64,000 bases of DNA, from positions 106,641 through 170,640 of the forward strand of contig NZ_PDOC01000010.1 of NCBI RefSeq assembly GCF_002760655.1, written 5' to 3'. Of this stretch, positions 34,662 to 44,195 are shown one piece after another. The notes below the pieces were generated by a model that was not told the origin of the DNA, searched no databases, and was given only the letters and a program-made list of their open reading frames with translations. Position numbers and translations under genes: made by a program. Each line of letters begins with the position of its first letter. The first letter of the stretch is position 1. Source of the stretch: Massilia eurypsychrophila (GTDB lineage Bacteria; Pseudomonadota; Gammaproteobacteria; Burkholderiales; Burkholderiaceae_D).

Positions 34662-37544
34662 TCAACTAGTTTGCCGCCGCCATGCGTCGATGCGCGCCAG
34701 CGCCGCCTCGATGTTGTCGAGTGAAAAAGGTTTCTGCAACCAGAAAGTGCCCGGCGGCAATTCGCTGCTGGCGCCGTAGCCGCTGGCAAACAGCACCGCG
34801 TCAATACCGTGCGCCCGCGCCCGCTCGGCCAGGTCGTAGCCGGACATGCCGGGCAGGCCGATGTCGGTGAGCAGCACGTCGAAGCTGCGTTGCGCCAGCA
34901 GCGCCAGCGCCTCCTCGCCCGAGCCGGCCGCCGTTACCTGGTAGCCCAGGGCGGCGAGCACGTCGATCGTCAACTCGCGCATGTCGGTGTTGTCTTCCAC
35001 CATCAGGATCGACAGCGCCGCCGCCGCTGCGGCCACCGCTGCGGCCGGCGCCGCCGCCGCCAGCGCCAGCTGGTGGTCGCGGTTGGCGAACAGGTGGCGG
35101 ATCTTGCGCGCCAGGTCGCCGCGGCTGTAGGGTTTGCTGAGCAGCGCAATGCCACTTTCGAGCCGGCCGCCATGGACAATGCCGTTTTCCGTGTAGCCGG
35201 ATGTAAACAGCACTTCCAGCGCCGGCTGCGCCAGCTTCGCCCGGCGCGCCAGGTCCGGGCCGCGCAAGGCGCCGGGCATGACGACATCGGTAAACAACAG
35301 GTCGACCGGCAGGCCGCTGTCGATGATGGCCAGCGCGCGCTCGGCGTCGGGCGCTTCCAGCACGCGGTAGCCAAGGTCGGCCAGCAGGGCCACGACGATG
35401 GCGCGCACCTGCGCGTCGTCCTCGACCACGAGGATGGTTTCATTGCCGCCGACCGCGTCGCGCGGCGCCGGCACCGCCTCGACGTAGGGCGCCGCCAGCG
35501 AACGCGGCAGGTAAATGCGCACGCTGGTGCCGACCCCGACCTCGCTGTCGATCTGCAGGTGGCCGCCGCTCTGGGTGACGAAGCCGTACACCATCGACAG
35601 GCCGAGCCCGGTGCCGTGGCCTTCCGGCTTGGTGGTGAAGAACGGCTCGACGGCGTTCTGCAGCACCTCTTCGCTCATGCCGCTGCCGCGGTCGGACACC
35701 GCCAGCATCACGTACTGGCCGGCAACAGCGCCCGGCTGAAGGCGCGCGTCATCCTCGGCCAGCTCGGCGTTGGCGGCCTCGATGGTCAGCTTGCCGGCGC
35801 CGTCCATCGCGTCGCGCCCGTTGATGACCAGGTTCAGCAGCGAGTTTTCCAGCTGGTTCGGGTCGATCAGCGTATTCCACAGGTCGGCGGCGATGATCGT
35901 TTCGAGCTCGACCTGTTCGCCCGTCGAGCGCAGCAGCATGTCGCCCAGTTCGGCGATCAGCACGCCCGGATTGATGACCACCGGCTCGAGCGGCTGCTTG
36001 CGGGCAAACGCCAGCAGTTGCGAGGCGAGCTTGGCGCCGCGCTCGACGCCGGCGATGGCACCGTCGAGGCGGGCGTGGCCGCCGGCGCCGCCGACGAACG
36101 GGCGCAGCAGTTGCAGGTTGCCGCCGATCACCTGCAGTACGTTGTTGAAATCGTGGGCGACGCCACCGGTCAGCTTGCCCACCGCCTCCAGCTTTTGCGA
36201 CTGGCGCAGCGCGCTGTGGGCCGCTTCGAGCGCGGCGCCGCGCTCGGCCACGCGCAGTTCAAGCGTGTCGTTCATGCGCTGCAACGCCTCGTTGGCATCG
36301 TACTGGTCCTGGATGTCGGTGTTGATGCCGACCCACAGGCTGCCGCCGGCGTTGTCGCTGCCGCTGTCATCCGGCACCGGCAGGCCGCGCGCATGGAACC
36401 AGCGATAGGCGCCGTCGGCGCGGCGCAGCCGGAAGTTGCTGCGGTAAGGCTCGCCGCCGGCGAGCGCCGCCGACCAGTCGCGCAGCGCCGCCGGCAAGTC
36501 GTCCGGGTGCACGATGCTGCCCCAGCCGTCGCCGGCCAGCTGGCCAAATCCCAGGCCTGAGTAATCGAACACGCGGTCGTTGAACCAGTTCAGCTTGCCG
36601 TCGGCGCCGGCCGTCCACATCTGGTCCGGCATTGCCTGGGCCAGGGTGCGAAAGCGCTGCTCGCTGGCGCGCAGCGCCTTGTCGGCGGCAACGCGCGCCG
36701 TGATTTCGAGAAACAGCACCGAAAACAGCTGCGGGCTCTGGCGCCGCGCGCGCGCCTCGTAGCAGCGTCCCAGCGCCGGAATGTCGACTTCGAAATCGTT
36801 CGGCTCGCCCGTTTCCACCACCCGCGCGTAGGTGTCGATCAGCGACTGCTGCAGTCCGGGAATGGCTTCGCGCGCAGTGCGCCCGATGGTGGCCGCGGGG
36901 TCGAGCCCGGTCTGGCGGCCGAACGCCGGATTGCACTCCAGGAAGCGGAAATCGACCATCTTGCCGGCGTGGTCACGCACTGCCTGGCCGACGAAAAAGG
37001 CCTCCTGCATGTTTTCGAACAGTCCGCGCCAGCGCGATTCGCTGCGGTGCAGCGAGGTCTTTTCGATGACCTGCTGGGTCGTTTCGGCGCACACGCACAA
37101 GGCGCCGCCGACGTCGCCGTTCTCATCGCGCAACGGCGAGTACGAAAACATGAACCAGGCCTGCTCCGGAAAGCCATTGCGCTCGAGCGTGATCGGCAGG
37201 TTGTCGAAGAAGCTCGCCTCGCCGGCATACGTGCTGGCCACGATCGGACCGATTTCCGGCCACACTTCGGGCCACACGACGGAAATCGGCCGGCCCAGCG
37301 CATCGCCGTGGCGTGCGCCCAGCACCGGAACATAGCTGTCGTTGTACAGCAGCGCGCGCTCAGCCCCCCACAGCACGAACATCGGGAACTTCGAACTGAG
37401 GATCATGCCGACCATCGACGCGAGGGTCGGCGGCCAGTGGGCCGGATGGCCGATCGGCGAGCGCGACCAGTCGTGGGCGCGCATCGCCGCCCCCATGTCG
37501 CCGCCGCCGTCGAGGAAGCGGGGAGCGCTTGCGTGATTTGTCAT
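34662..37544 (-). CDS. Multi-PAS hybrid histidine kinase with two receivers
   Basis: 960 aa, soluble. The N-terminus (~20-160) is a PAS-like sensor starting HDWSRSPIGHPAHWPPTL, common in blue-light/redox hybrid kinases. Two more PAS domains follow (~165-290 and ~290-420; DGWGSIVHPDDLPAAL). HisKA has VGKLTGGVAHDFNNVLQ, the HWE/NtrB-like H-box, and the HATPase runs to ~690. Receiver 1 is at ~700-820 (LLFTDVVMPG) and receiver 2 at ~840-955 (VLLTDIGLPGMSG). An Ala-rich linker separates the receivers. It probably feeds a phosphorelay together with the neighbouring kinase. Confidence 0.88.
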   Translation of the reverse strand: MTNHASAPRFLDGGGDMGAAMRAHDWSRSPIGHPAHWPPTLASMVGMILSSKFPMFVLWGAERALLYNDSYVPVLGARHGDALGRPISVVWPEVWPEIGPIVASTYAGEASFFDNLPITLERNGFPEQAWFMFSYSPLRDENGDVGGALCVCAETTQQVIEKTSLHRSESRWRGLFENMQEAFFVGQAVRDHAGKMVDFRFLECNPAFGRQTGLDPAATIGRTAREAIPGLQQSLIDTYARVVETGEPNDFEVDIPALGRCYEARARRQSPQLFSVLFLEITARVAADKALRASEQRFRTLAQAMPDQMWTAGADGKLNWFNDRVFDYSGLGFGQLAGDGWGSIVHPDDLPAALRDWSAALAGGEPYRSNFRLRRADGAYRWFHARGLPVPDDSGSDNAGGSLWVGINTDIQDQYDANEALQRMNDTLELRVAERGAALEAAHSALRQSQKLEAVGKLTGGVAHDFNNVLQVIGGNLQLLRPFVGGAGGHARLDGAIAGVERGAKLASQLLAFARKQPLEPVVINPGVLIAELGDMLLRSTGEQVELETIIAADLWNTLIDPNQLENSLLNLVINGRDAMDGAGKLTIEAANAELAEDDARLQPGAVAGQYVMLAVSDRGSGMSEEVLQNAVEPFFTTKPEGHGTGLGLSMVYGFVTQSGGHLQIDSEVGVGTSVRIYLPRSLAAPYVEAVPAPRDAVGGNETILVVEDDAQVRAIVVALLADLGYRVLEAPDAERALAIIDSGLPVDLLFTDVVMPGALRGPDLARRAKLAQPALEVLFTSGYTENGIVHGGRLESGIALLSKPYSRGDLARKIRHLFANRDHQLALAAAAPAAAVAAAAAALSILMVEDNTDMRELTIDVLAALGYQVTAAGSGEEALALLAQRSFDVLLTDIGLPGMSGYDLAERARAHGIDAVLFASGYGASSELPPGTFWLQKPFSLDNIEAALARIDAWRRQTS

Positions 37545-37646
37545 TGTGCTCGTCTGGCCGGCGGCGGGTTGAGTGAAGGGAGTTTGTTGCTATTCTCTAC
37601 GAATAAGCCGCAATACGCCAACACCTTCGCCGCCGCCGCGTGGCGC

Positions 37647-38321
37647 CTAGCGCTGGCCGAACTTGGCGATACCGGGCTCGGCGCCCAGTTCCGGCTGGCC
37701 TTCCAGGTGGGTGACCTTGGCGTTGGCGCCGCTTTCGATCGAGCGCACCATGTCGAGGATGGTCTTGTTGACCCATTCTTCCGGCGTGCCGACCATCTTG
37801 AAGGCGATATCGCGCGTCACCTGCTGCAGTCCGCCCTCCACCTTCTGGAATACCGCATAGGTGTCGAGGTGGAAGCCCTTCTGGTAGCGGTACAGGCAGC
37901 CGTACAAGGTCAGGTTGCTGGAGCCGGAGATGGTGCGTTGCGCGCGGGCGGTCCAGACGGCGCCTTCGCAGTTGGCCGTTTTCATGCCGACGCCGCCGTT
38001 TTGCATCGCCGCCATCTGCATCATCGCGCCGATGCCGGTGCCGGCCATCTTCGCGCCCATGTCGACCAGCGTGAAGCGGCCCGGCGTGGCCGGCACCGCC
38101 ACGCCCATCTGCAGCGGCGTCTTGGTGTCGACGGCATTCGAATTCTGACCCAGTCCATCGGCGGCGGCCTTCGCCACGGTGGCGGTGCCGGCGGTCGTGC
38201 GGATATCGAAGATGTGATACATCTCGACCGTGGAAGTCTTGTTGGCCAGGTAGGTGTTGGTGCTGCCGCAAGCGGCCAGCAGGGCCAGCATCGGGACGAG
38301 GACGAGGATATTCTTTTTCAT
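37647..38321 (-). CDS. Hypothetical lipoprotein
   Basis: 224 aa. The lipobox LAAC (Cys ~18) follows a short signal peptide. The mature protein contains EMYHIFDIRTTAGTATVAKAA, a Met/Gly-rich middle and a CxxxxCLYRYQKGFHLDTYAVFQK segment. No family recognised. Probably anchored in the envelope. GGAGCTGC lies upstream of the ATG. Confidence 0.68.
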   Translation of the reverse strand: MKKNILVLVPMLALLAACGSTNTYLANKTSTVEMYHIFDIRTTAGTATVAKAAADGLGQNSNAVDTKTPLQMGVAVPATPGRFTLVDMGAKMAGTGIGAMMQMAAMQNGGVGMKTANCEGAVWTARAQRTISGSSNLTLYGCLYRYQKGFHLDTYAVFQKVEGGLQQVTRDIAFKMVGTPEEWVNKTILDMVRSIESGANAKVTHLEGQPELGAEPGIAKFGQR

Positions 38322-38478
38322 TTTGCAGCTCCGTGTAGTTGGCGTTGATCGCTTCGTTGCGACTCAGGACCAAGTGTAGGGAGCTACCCGTTTGCCATCC
38401 ACAACCTTGCGATGAGGCAAGTATTTATCGCGATGAATGCCGGTTTCCGTAGCATTCGCGCCTGAGCGCCCCTGACGT

Positions 38479-39066
38479 TCAGCAGCCGTCCGGCTTCCAT
38501 TCCCACTGGCCGGAAAACGGGTTGTGGCAGTACGGCGCCTGGAACTGCACGGTGCAGCCGTTTTCGAACGTACGGCTGCAGGCGCCGTTGTTGCAGCGCG
38601 TCGACGAGCGCACTGCCCTGCCCGCCGGCGGGCTGCACTGCTTCGCCGGCGCGGCACGTTTGATCGCCGGCTGGCCGCCGCCGACGCTATCGGTCCACGT
38701 CAGGATATCGGTTGCTTGGCAGTCCGCGATGTCGGCGGCGACGCACTGGCGATAGGCGTCGTCCCGCGCCGCTTGCGCAGTGGCGCGACCGTTCGCCCAG
38801 GCGCAATCACCTTTGCCGCAGACCAGCGCGCCAAAGCCAAGCAAGGTGTAGCGGCCGCCGATGACGCATTTGGCTCGCGTGCCAGCTTTTTTTGCCAGGC
38901 CGCGGCAGTTTTTTAGCGCCAAAGCATCAGCGCTTGCCTGGTTCGGCTGGTTCCACGAGACGTAGATGGTTTGCGGCACCTGGCCTTTGGCGAATGCAAC
39001 GGCAGTGGCGGCATGGGCGCCGGAGGCAAACAACAGAGCGACGAGCAGCAGGTAGAAACGCTTCAT
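38479..39066 (-). CDS. Secreted Cys-rich protein (DUF4189-like)
   Basis: 195 aa from the ATG at 39066, with a signal peptide (FYLLLVALLFASGAHA). Residues ~22-105 resemble DUF4189: repeated Ala/Cys segments such as SADALALKNCRGLAKKAGTRAKCVIGG and QAARDDAYRQCVAADIADC. The C-terminal part has paired Cys (NNGACSRTFENGCTVQF, PYCHNP, PDGC), suggesting disulfides. Periplasmic or secreted; function unknown. Confidence 0.65.
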   Translation of the reverse strand: MKRFYLLLVALLFASGAHAATAVAFAKGQVPQTIYVSWNQPNQASADALALKNCRGLAKKAGTRAKCVIGGRYTLLGFGALVCGKGDCAWANGRATAQAARDDAYRQCVAADIADCQATDILTWTDSVGGGQPAIKRAAPAKQCSPPAGRAVRSSTRCNNGACSRTFENGCTVQFQAPYCHNPFSGQWEWKPDGC

Positions 39067-39150
39067 GAATAATCCTTTTTGTATGATTGATTGGACGTGA
39101 CGGTGCAATCCGTCACCGGGTGGCGACGGCGTTCATTCGATATTCGGGAT

Positions 39151-39897
39151 TTACATCTGCCGGAACGCGGCCTGGAAACCGACGCTGACGGCCAGCTTGA
39201 TGCCGCTGTCCTTCAGGCGGATTTCCATGTGGCCGTCGTCGCGATAGATCGATTCGATCCGGCGCAGATTGACGATGGCGCCGCGGCTAACCTGCAGGAA
39301 GTCGTCCGGATTGAGCTCGTCGACCAGTTCCTTGATCGGCCGGCGGATCAGCGCTTCGCTGTGGCCAGTGACGACCCGGGTGTATTTCGCATCCGACTGG
39401 AAGTAATGCACCTCGTCAATCGTAATCAGGCGCAGCGAGGCGCCGACCGATGCCTGGATCCAGCGCAGGTATTTGCGTTCCGGCCTGGCGGCGATCATCT
39501 CGAATACCGCCTCCGGCACCGCCTTGCGATCGCTGACGGCGCGCGCCTGCAATCGGCCGATCGTCGTCAGCAGCCTGCCGCGCTGCAGCGGCTTGACCAG
39601 GTAATCGACCGCGCCCAGTTCGAACGCTTCGAGCGCGTGCTCGTTGTAAGCGGTCAGGAACACCACGGTGGTGGTATCGCGCACCGCCTTGGCCACTTCC
39701 AGGCCATTTAACTGCGGCATATTAATGTCGAGGAAAACCATATCCGGCTTTTGCGCCTGGATTGCGCGCAGCGTGCTGACGCCGTCGCCGGTCTCGGCCA
39801 GGATCTTCAGTTCCGGCCACAGCGCCGCCAGTGCTTCGCGCAATTCCTCGCGCAATAGCGGCTCGTCTTCGGCCAGGATGGCCGTCATGATGTTCAT
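39151..39897 (-). CDS. LytTR-family response regulator
   Basis: 248 aa. The receiver (~5-120) has the acidic pair EDE, phospho-acceptor Asp in MVFLDINMPQLNG and Lys in YLVKPLQRG. The LytTR DNA-binding domain (~145-245) has the typical IDEVHYFQSDAKYTRVVTG and FLQVSRGAIVNLRRI. It binds direct-repeat operators in other species. It overlaps the LytS-type kinase gene upstream by 4 bp, so this is its cognate pair. Confidence 0.92.
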   Translation of the reverse strand: MNIMTAILAEDEPLLREELREALAALWPELKILAETGDGVSTLRAIQAQKPDMVFLDINMPQLNGLEVAKAVRDTTTVVFLTAYNEHALEAFELGAVDYLVKPLQRGRLLTTIGRLQARAVSDRKAVPEAVFEMIAARPERKYLRWIQASVGASLRLITIDEVHYFQSDAKYTRVVTGHSEALIRRPIKELVDELNPDDFLQVSRGAIVNLRRIESIYRDDGHMEIRLKDSGIKLAVSVGFQAAFRQM

Positions 39898-41366
39898 TGT
39901 TTTCCTTCGTAAGGCACAGTCACACTGGCGATAAAGCCGCCGTCGGCCTGGGCGCCGACTTCGAGCCAGGCGCGGTTGCCGTGCATCGCTTCGAGTCGCT
40001 GGCGGATATTACTGAGGCCCACGCCGGTGCCGCCAACGCTGGAGAAACCGGCGCCGTTATCGGCCACCGATACGCGCAGATGCTCGCCGTCGCGCTCGCA
40101 GCTGATGGTCAGCTTGCCGTGGGTTTTATCGTGCAGGCCATGCTTGATCGAGTTTTCGACCAGCGAGATCAGCATCGCCGGCGGGAAATGGTGGTGCGTC
40201 AGCGCGTCGGGCACGATAAAGCCGTACGACAGCCGCTCGCCCATGCGGATTTTCATGATCGCCAGGTAGTGCAGGATCAGGTCCATCTCCTTGCCGACAG
40301 TCGACGCGTCCGAGCGCAGTTCTTCGAGCGTGCTGCGCAAATAGACGATCAGGTGATCCATCATTTCTTCGCCCGATTCCACGCTGGAGCGGTACAGGTG
40401 GCGCACGTTCGCCAGCGTGTTGAACAGGAAGTGAGGCTCGATCTGCGCCTGCAGGATCCGCAATTGCGATTCGACCGCCTGGGCGCGCAGCGTGTTTTGC
40501 CGCGTCATCGCGTTCGACAAAATCAATTCGCTCGACATGCGCTGGAAAACCTGCGTCTGCATGAAATTCATCAGCATCTGCACATCGACCGGATTGGCGA
40601 ACAATTCGAGCTTATGGGAGCCACCGCGTAATTCGAAATCGATCTGCAAATCGGTACCGCCGTTCGGCGCCTGCAGCGGGATCAGTTTCATCCGCACCGA
40701 CGAATTACTCCACGTCAGGGTAAATGCGGTGCGTCCGTCCGCTTGCAGCGCGGCCATGCGGACGTTCGCCTCGACCAGCATCCGGTGAAAACGGGGCGCC
40801 CCCTGGTGGCCAAGCCGGTCGATGTGGCGCAGCAGCGACTCGGTCACCACGGCCGGCGCGGCCGGGAAAGCGATCACCCGGTGGTTGAAGCCCGCCTCCG
40901 CCAGCGCTGCAATCTTCGCTCCGGCGCGACGGAAGAAATGAAACCGCGCCCACGCCAGGCAGATCGACGCCACCAGCGCGACTTTTGCCAGCACGCCGGC
41001 CAGCGCCAGCACGTGCGGCAGCGCCATGCGGGGCCACAGCGGATCGGCTGGATCGAGCTTGGCGCCGACTACGCCAGCCAGTGCCATTGCACAAGCAATC
41101 ATCGCTGCAAACGCAAAAAACTGGATCAACGCCTGCGCCTGCATGCGCAGGCCAAGCAGCAACACCTTGCCGCGGTCCGCGCCGGCCTGGCCGTGCGCGA
41201 GCCAGCACAGGTACATCGCGTACAGCAGCGCCGACGACGCCGGCCACTGCCAGGTCAGGTGCGCTTGCGTAGCGGTGGCAAAGCCGATTGTGGCCGGCAG
41301 TGCGATCAGCGTCAGCAGTGCCAGATCGGCCGCCGACGTATCGCCGGCGCCAGTGTTGATTTTCAT
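39894..41366 (-). CDS. LytS-type membrane sensor histidine kinase (paralogue A)
   Basis: 490 aa. About four transmembrane helices in the first ~155 residues, a ~130-residue intracellular region, then a His_kinase domain (QAQIEPHFLFNTLANVRHLYR) and HATPase (SLVENSIKHGL, DNGAGFSSVGGTGVGLSNIRQRL). It is translationally coupled to the LytTR gene. From residue ~285 it is nearly identical to the kinase encoded at 41603-43066. Confidence 0.9.
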   Translation of the reverse strand: MKINTGAGDTSAADLALLTLIALPATIGFATATQAHLTWQWPASSALLYAMYLCWLAHGQAGADRGKVLLLGLRMQAQALIQFFAFAAMIACAMALAGVVGAKLDPADPLWPRMALPHVLALAGVLAKVALVASICLAWARFHFFRRAGAKIAALAEAGFNHRVIAFPAAPAVVTESLLRHIDRLGHQGAPRFHRMLVEANVRMAALQADGRTAFTLTWSNSSVRMKLIPLQAPNGGTDLQIDFELRGGSHKLELFANPVDVQMLMNFMQTQVFQRMSSELILSNAMTRQNTLRAQAVESQLRILQAQIEPHFLFNTLANVRHLYRSSVESGEEMMDHLIVYLRSTLEELRSDASTVGKEMDLILHYLAIMKIRMGERLSYGFIVPDALTHHHFPPAMLISLVENSIKHGLHDKTHGKLTISCERDGEHLRVSVADNGAGFSSVGGTGVGLSNIRQRLEAMHGNRAWLEVGAQADGGFIASVTVPYEGKQ

Positions 41367-41602
41367 TGCGTGCTCCGTTGTTGTTCACGTGCGGCTAGTT
41401 TGCCCAGCTGCAGCTGCGGCCGCAGCAAGCGTGCGACGAATGCGGGGAGAACGCGGATAACGTCGGGAATTCGGGGAATTGGCGGGAGCGCATCGGAGCG
41501 CGTGGTGTGCATGCGGCATTATTGCTTACCAGAACTATCCGTGCAAGGTCCATGCCACATGCTGCAGATATCGAAAAAGGCGAATGACGACTTACAGCCG
41601 AA

Positions 41603-43066
41603 CTATCCTTCGAACGGCACCATCACGCTCGACGTGAAGCCGCCTTCGGCCAGCGCCCCGACCTCCAGCCATGCGCGGCTGCCGTACATCGCTTCGAGCC
41701 GCTGTCGTATGTTACTCAATCCGACGCCGGTGCCTTCGACACTGGAAAACCCGGCGCCATTATCAGCAACCGTCACGCGCAGATGCTGCCCCTCGCGCTC
41801 GCAGCTGATCGTCAGCTTGCCGTTCGCCCTGTCATGCAAGCCGTGCATGATCGAATTTTCGACCAGCGAAATGAGCATCGCCGGCGGAAAAGCGTGCTGC
41901 GACAGCGCGTCCGGAATAATGAAGCCATACGACAGCCGATCGCCCATCCGGATCTTCATGATCGCCAGGTAATGCAGGATCAGGTCCATCTCCTTGCCGA
42001 CCGTGGACGCGTCCGAGCGCAGGTCTTCCAGCGTGCTGCGCAAATAGACGATCAGGTGGTCCATCATCTCTTCGCCGGCGTCGACGCTGGAGCGATACAG
42101 GTGGCGCACGTTGGCCAGCGTATTGAATAGAAAGTGCGGCTCGATCTGCGCCTGCAAGATGCGCAGCTGCGATTCGATGGCCTGATGGCGCAGTTCGTCC
42201 TGCCGCGTCACCGCGGTCGACAGCGCGAACTCGCTGATCAAAGGCTGGAACAGGTGCGTCTGCAGATAGGTATGAATCGATTGCACTTCGAGCGGGTTGG
42301 CAAACAGGTCGGTGCGGTAGTGCCCTCCCCGCAATTCGCAGGTCACGCGCAGTTCGACGTCCGCCGGCCCCAGGGCGACGACACCGATCCGAACCCGCAC
42401 CGGGCACATGGTCCATTGCAGCGTGTAGAACTGGTGGCCATCGAGGTCGTGCGACGTGACGCTGGCATGCGCATCGTAGAACGAGCGCCGATAGCGCGTC
42501 GTCGCTTCGTGCGTCAGGCGCTCGAGATAGCGCACCAGCGCTTTGGTGGCGACCTCGCGGGAAGCCGGCAGCGGCACCACTTTCCGGTAATAGCTGCCGT
42601 CCGCCACCGCACTCAGATTCAGGCGCTTTTGCCCGAAGGTGTAGATACGCGACCAGGACAGTCCGATCGAAATCGCCGCAATCGACTTGGCCATTCCGAA
42701 TACGAGCAAGGCGAAATTGTCGCCCTCCGCAAGCGCATTTCCCATGGCCCGGATCGAGCCGCCGGACATCGCATCGACGACAGCGGCCAGCAACAGGACA
42801 TACCCCAGGATGGTGGCAACCTGGATGGCGGCCTGCGCCTGCACCCGCAATGCAAAGGCCACGCCGTTTTTCCATGATCCCGTCGCCGAAAAACGGTTCG
42901 ACGCCCACCACAGATAGGCCGCCTGAAAGACTGCGCCCGCCGTCAGCCACTGCCACGTCGGAATCCGGCCGAACGCCACGCAGAACGCGATGCCGGTGGC
43001 GATACCGACCGGCACCATCACAATCAGGTCGTTTGCCTTCACTGTGTCACTCGTGCTCAATTTCAT
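41603..43066 (-). CDS. LytS-type membrane sensor histidine kinase (paralogue B, no adjacent own regulator)
   Basis: 487 aa with the same plan as the 39894-41366 kinase. The kinase core is almost the same (IEPHFLFNTLANVRHLYRSS to VGLSNIRQRLEAM), while the membrane and linker regions diverge clearly. The pattern indicates tandem duplication with divergence of the sensor. It has no response regulator of its own, so it probably signals to the shared LytTR protein. A 236-bp gap separates the two. Confidence 0.88.
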   Translation of the reverse strand: MKLSTSDTVKANDLIVMVPVGIATGIAFCVAFGRIPTWQWLTAGAVFQAAYLWWASNRFSATGSWKNGVAFALRVQAQAAIQVATILGYVLLLAAVVDAMSGGSIRAMGNALAEGDNFALLVFGMAKSIAAISIGLSWSRIYTFGQKRLNLSAVADGSYYRKVVPLPASREVATKALVRYLERLTHEATTRYRRSFYDAHASVTSHDLDGHQFYTLQWTMCPVRVRIGVVALGPADVELRVTCELRGGHYRTDLFANPLEVQSIHTYLQTHLFQPLISEFALSTAVTRQDELRHQAIESQLRILQAQIEPHFLFNTLANVRHLYRSSVDAGEEMMDHLIVYLRSTLEDLRSDASTVGKEMDLILHYLAIMKIRMGDRLSYGFIIPDALSQHAFPPAMLISLVENSIMHGLHDRANGKLTISCEREGQHLRVTVADNGAGFSSVEGTGVGLSNIRQRLEAMYGSRAWLEVGALAEGGFTSSVMVPFEG

Positions 43067-43191
43067 TCCGAACTCCGCATTTGATGGATCTTCTTATTTT
43101 GCCGCACGGAGTTTGCGTTGGCAGGCTTGATGCGATGGATGAAGGTGGAAGGGCGACGAGTGAGCGAAAAAAGGGAATTCGCCCACGGCGA

Positions 43192-44142
43192 TCATGAGCC
43201 GAACGCCTGGCGATCGGCGCCATGCGCCCGGCAGATGACGGGATTGTCAGGGTCGCGACTCCATTCGCACCAGCCGCCGTCATAAACGCCGATGCGTTCC
43301 CAGTTCATCAGCCAGGCATAGAAGAACGCCAGCGACGCGCGCCACCCGGTGCCGCAATAGAACACCGTGTGCTGTTCCGGGTGAATGCCGGCTGCGCCCC
43401 ACATGCGCCGGATCTCGGCCGCCGCTTTCATCCGGCCGCCGTGATGGAATTCGGTCATGCTGTTGACATCGTCGTCATCGCCGCTGCGGCCCCAGCGGGC
43501 GCCGGCAATATCGCCCTTCGCGTCGATGTAGCTGTAGCCGGACGTATTGCCGACAAATTCATTCCAGGTGCGCGTGCTGACCAGCGCGCCGTCGGCCTGG
43601 CGCAGCAGGCTGCGCGCCTGCGGCATATCGAACAAATATTCGGGATGCACCGGCACCATCGCGCCGAAGTCGGCCGCCGGCTCGTATCGATGCGCGCGCC
43701 CCGCCCTGAGCGGCAGGCCGGCATTGGTCCAGGCATCGAAGCCGCCGTCGAGCAGGCGCACATCGGCCACGCCCGCATACAGCATCAGGTGCGCCGCGCG
43801 TGCAGCCGCCAGCCGATTGCGCCCGTACAGGACGACGGTGGTGTCGTGGCGAATGCCGTGTTCCAGCAACAGGCGCCCGAGCGCCGCGTCAGACACCTTG
43901 TTCCACAGCGGGCCATGCTCGAAGCGCGCGGTATCGATATAGCCGGCGCCGGCGATATGCCCGCGCGCGAACGCATCGGATGCACTGAAGCCGATTTCGA
44001 ACAGGCGCCATTCATTCGCCGGCGCGGCAACCAGCGGCACGCCGGCGACCAGCCCCGCGACCCAGGCAGGCGTGACGAGTTGCTGCCATCGATGCAGGTC
44101 GCGGCGAAATCCAAACGGAGCGTAGGCGGTGGCGGTATTCAA
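43192..44142 (-). CDS. Sulfurtransferase with two rhodanese domains, TTG start
   Basis: 316 aa. The active-site loop is CGTGWRAS in the second domain (VFYCGTGWRASLAFF), with Cys as the persulfide carrier as in SseA/thiosulfate sulfurtransferases. The inactive first domain spans ~25-155 (SDAFARGHIAGAGYID, VVLYGRNRLAAARA). There is no ATG in the usable range; the frame begins at TTG (44142), 30 bp downstream of a TATAAT box (44177 to 44172). The exact start is uncertain. Confidence 0.83.
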   Translation of the reverse strand: MNTATAYAPFGFRRDLHRWQQLVTPAWVAGLVAGVPLVAAPANEWRLFEIGFSASDAFARGHIAGAGYIDTARFEHGPLWNKVSDAALGRLLLEHGIRHDTTVVLYGRNRLAAARAAHLMLYAGVADVRLLDGGFDAWTNAGLPLRAGRAHRYEPAADFGAMVPVHPEYLFDMPQARSLLRQADGALVSTRTWNEFVGNTSGYSYIDAKGDIAGARWGRSGDDDDVNSMTEFHHGGRMKAAAEIRRMWGAAGIHPEQHTVFYCGTGWRASLAFFYAWLMNWERIGVYDGGWCEWSRDPDNPVICRAHGADRQAFGS

Positions 44143-44195
44143 AAAAGAGCGAAGGCGGTGGAAACCGCAGGATTATACGGTGTCCGCCACGCCGG

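Noticed and set aside
39097..39116. Stem GTGACGG/CCGTCAC downstream of the LytTR gene
   Set aside because: No T-run follows on the minus strand, so it is not supported as a terminator.
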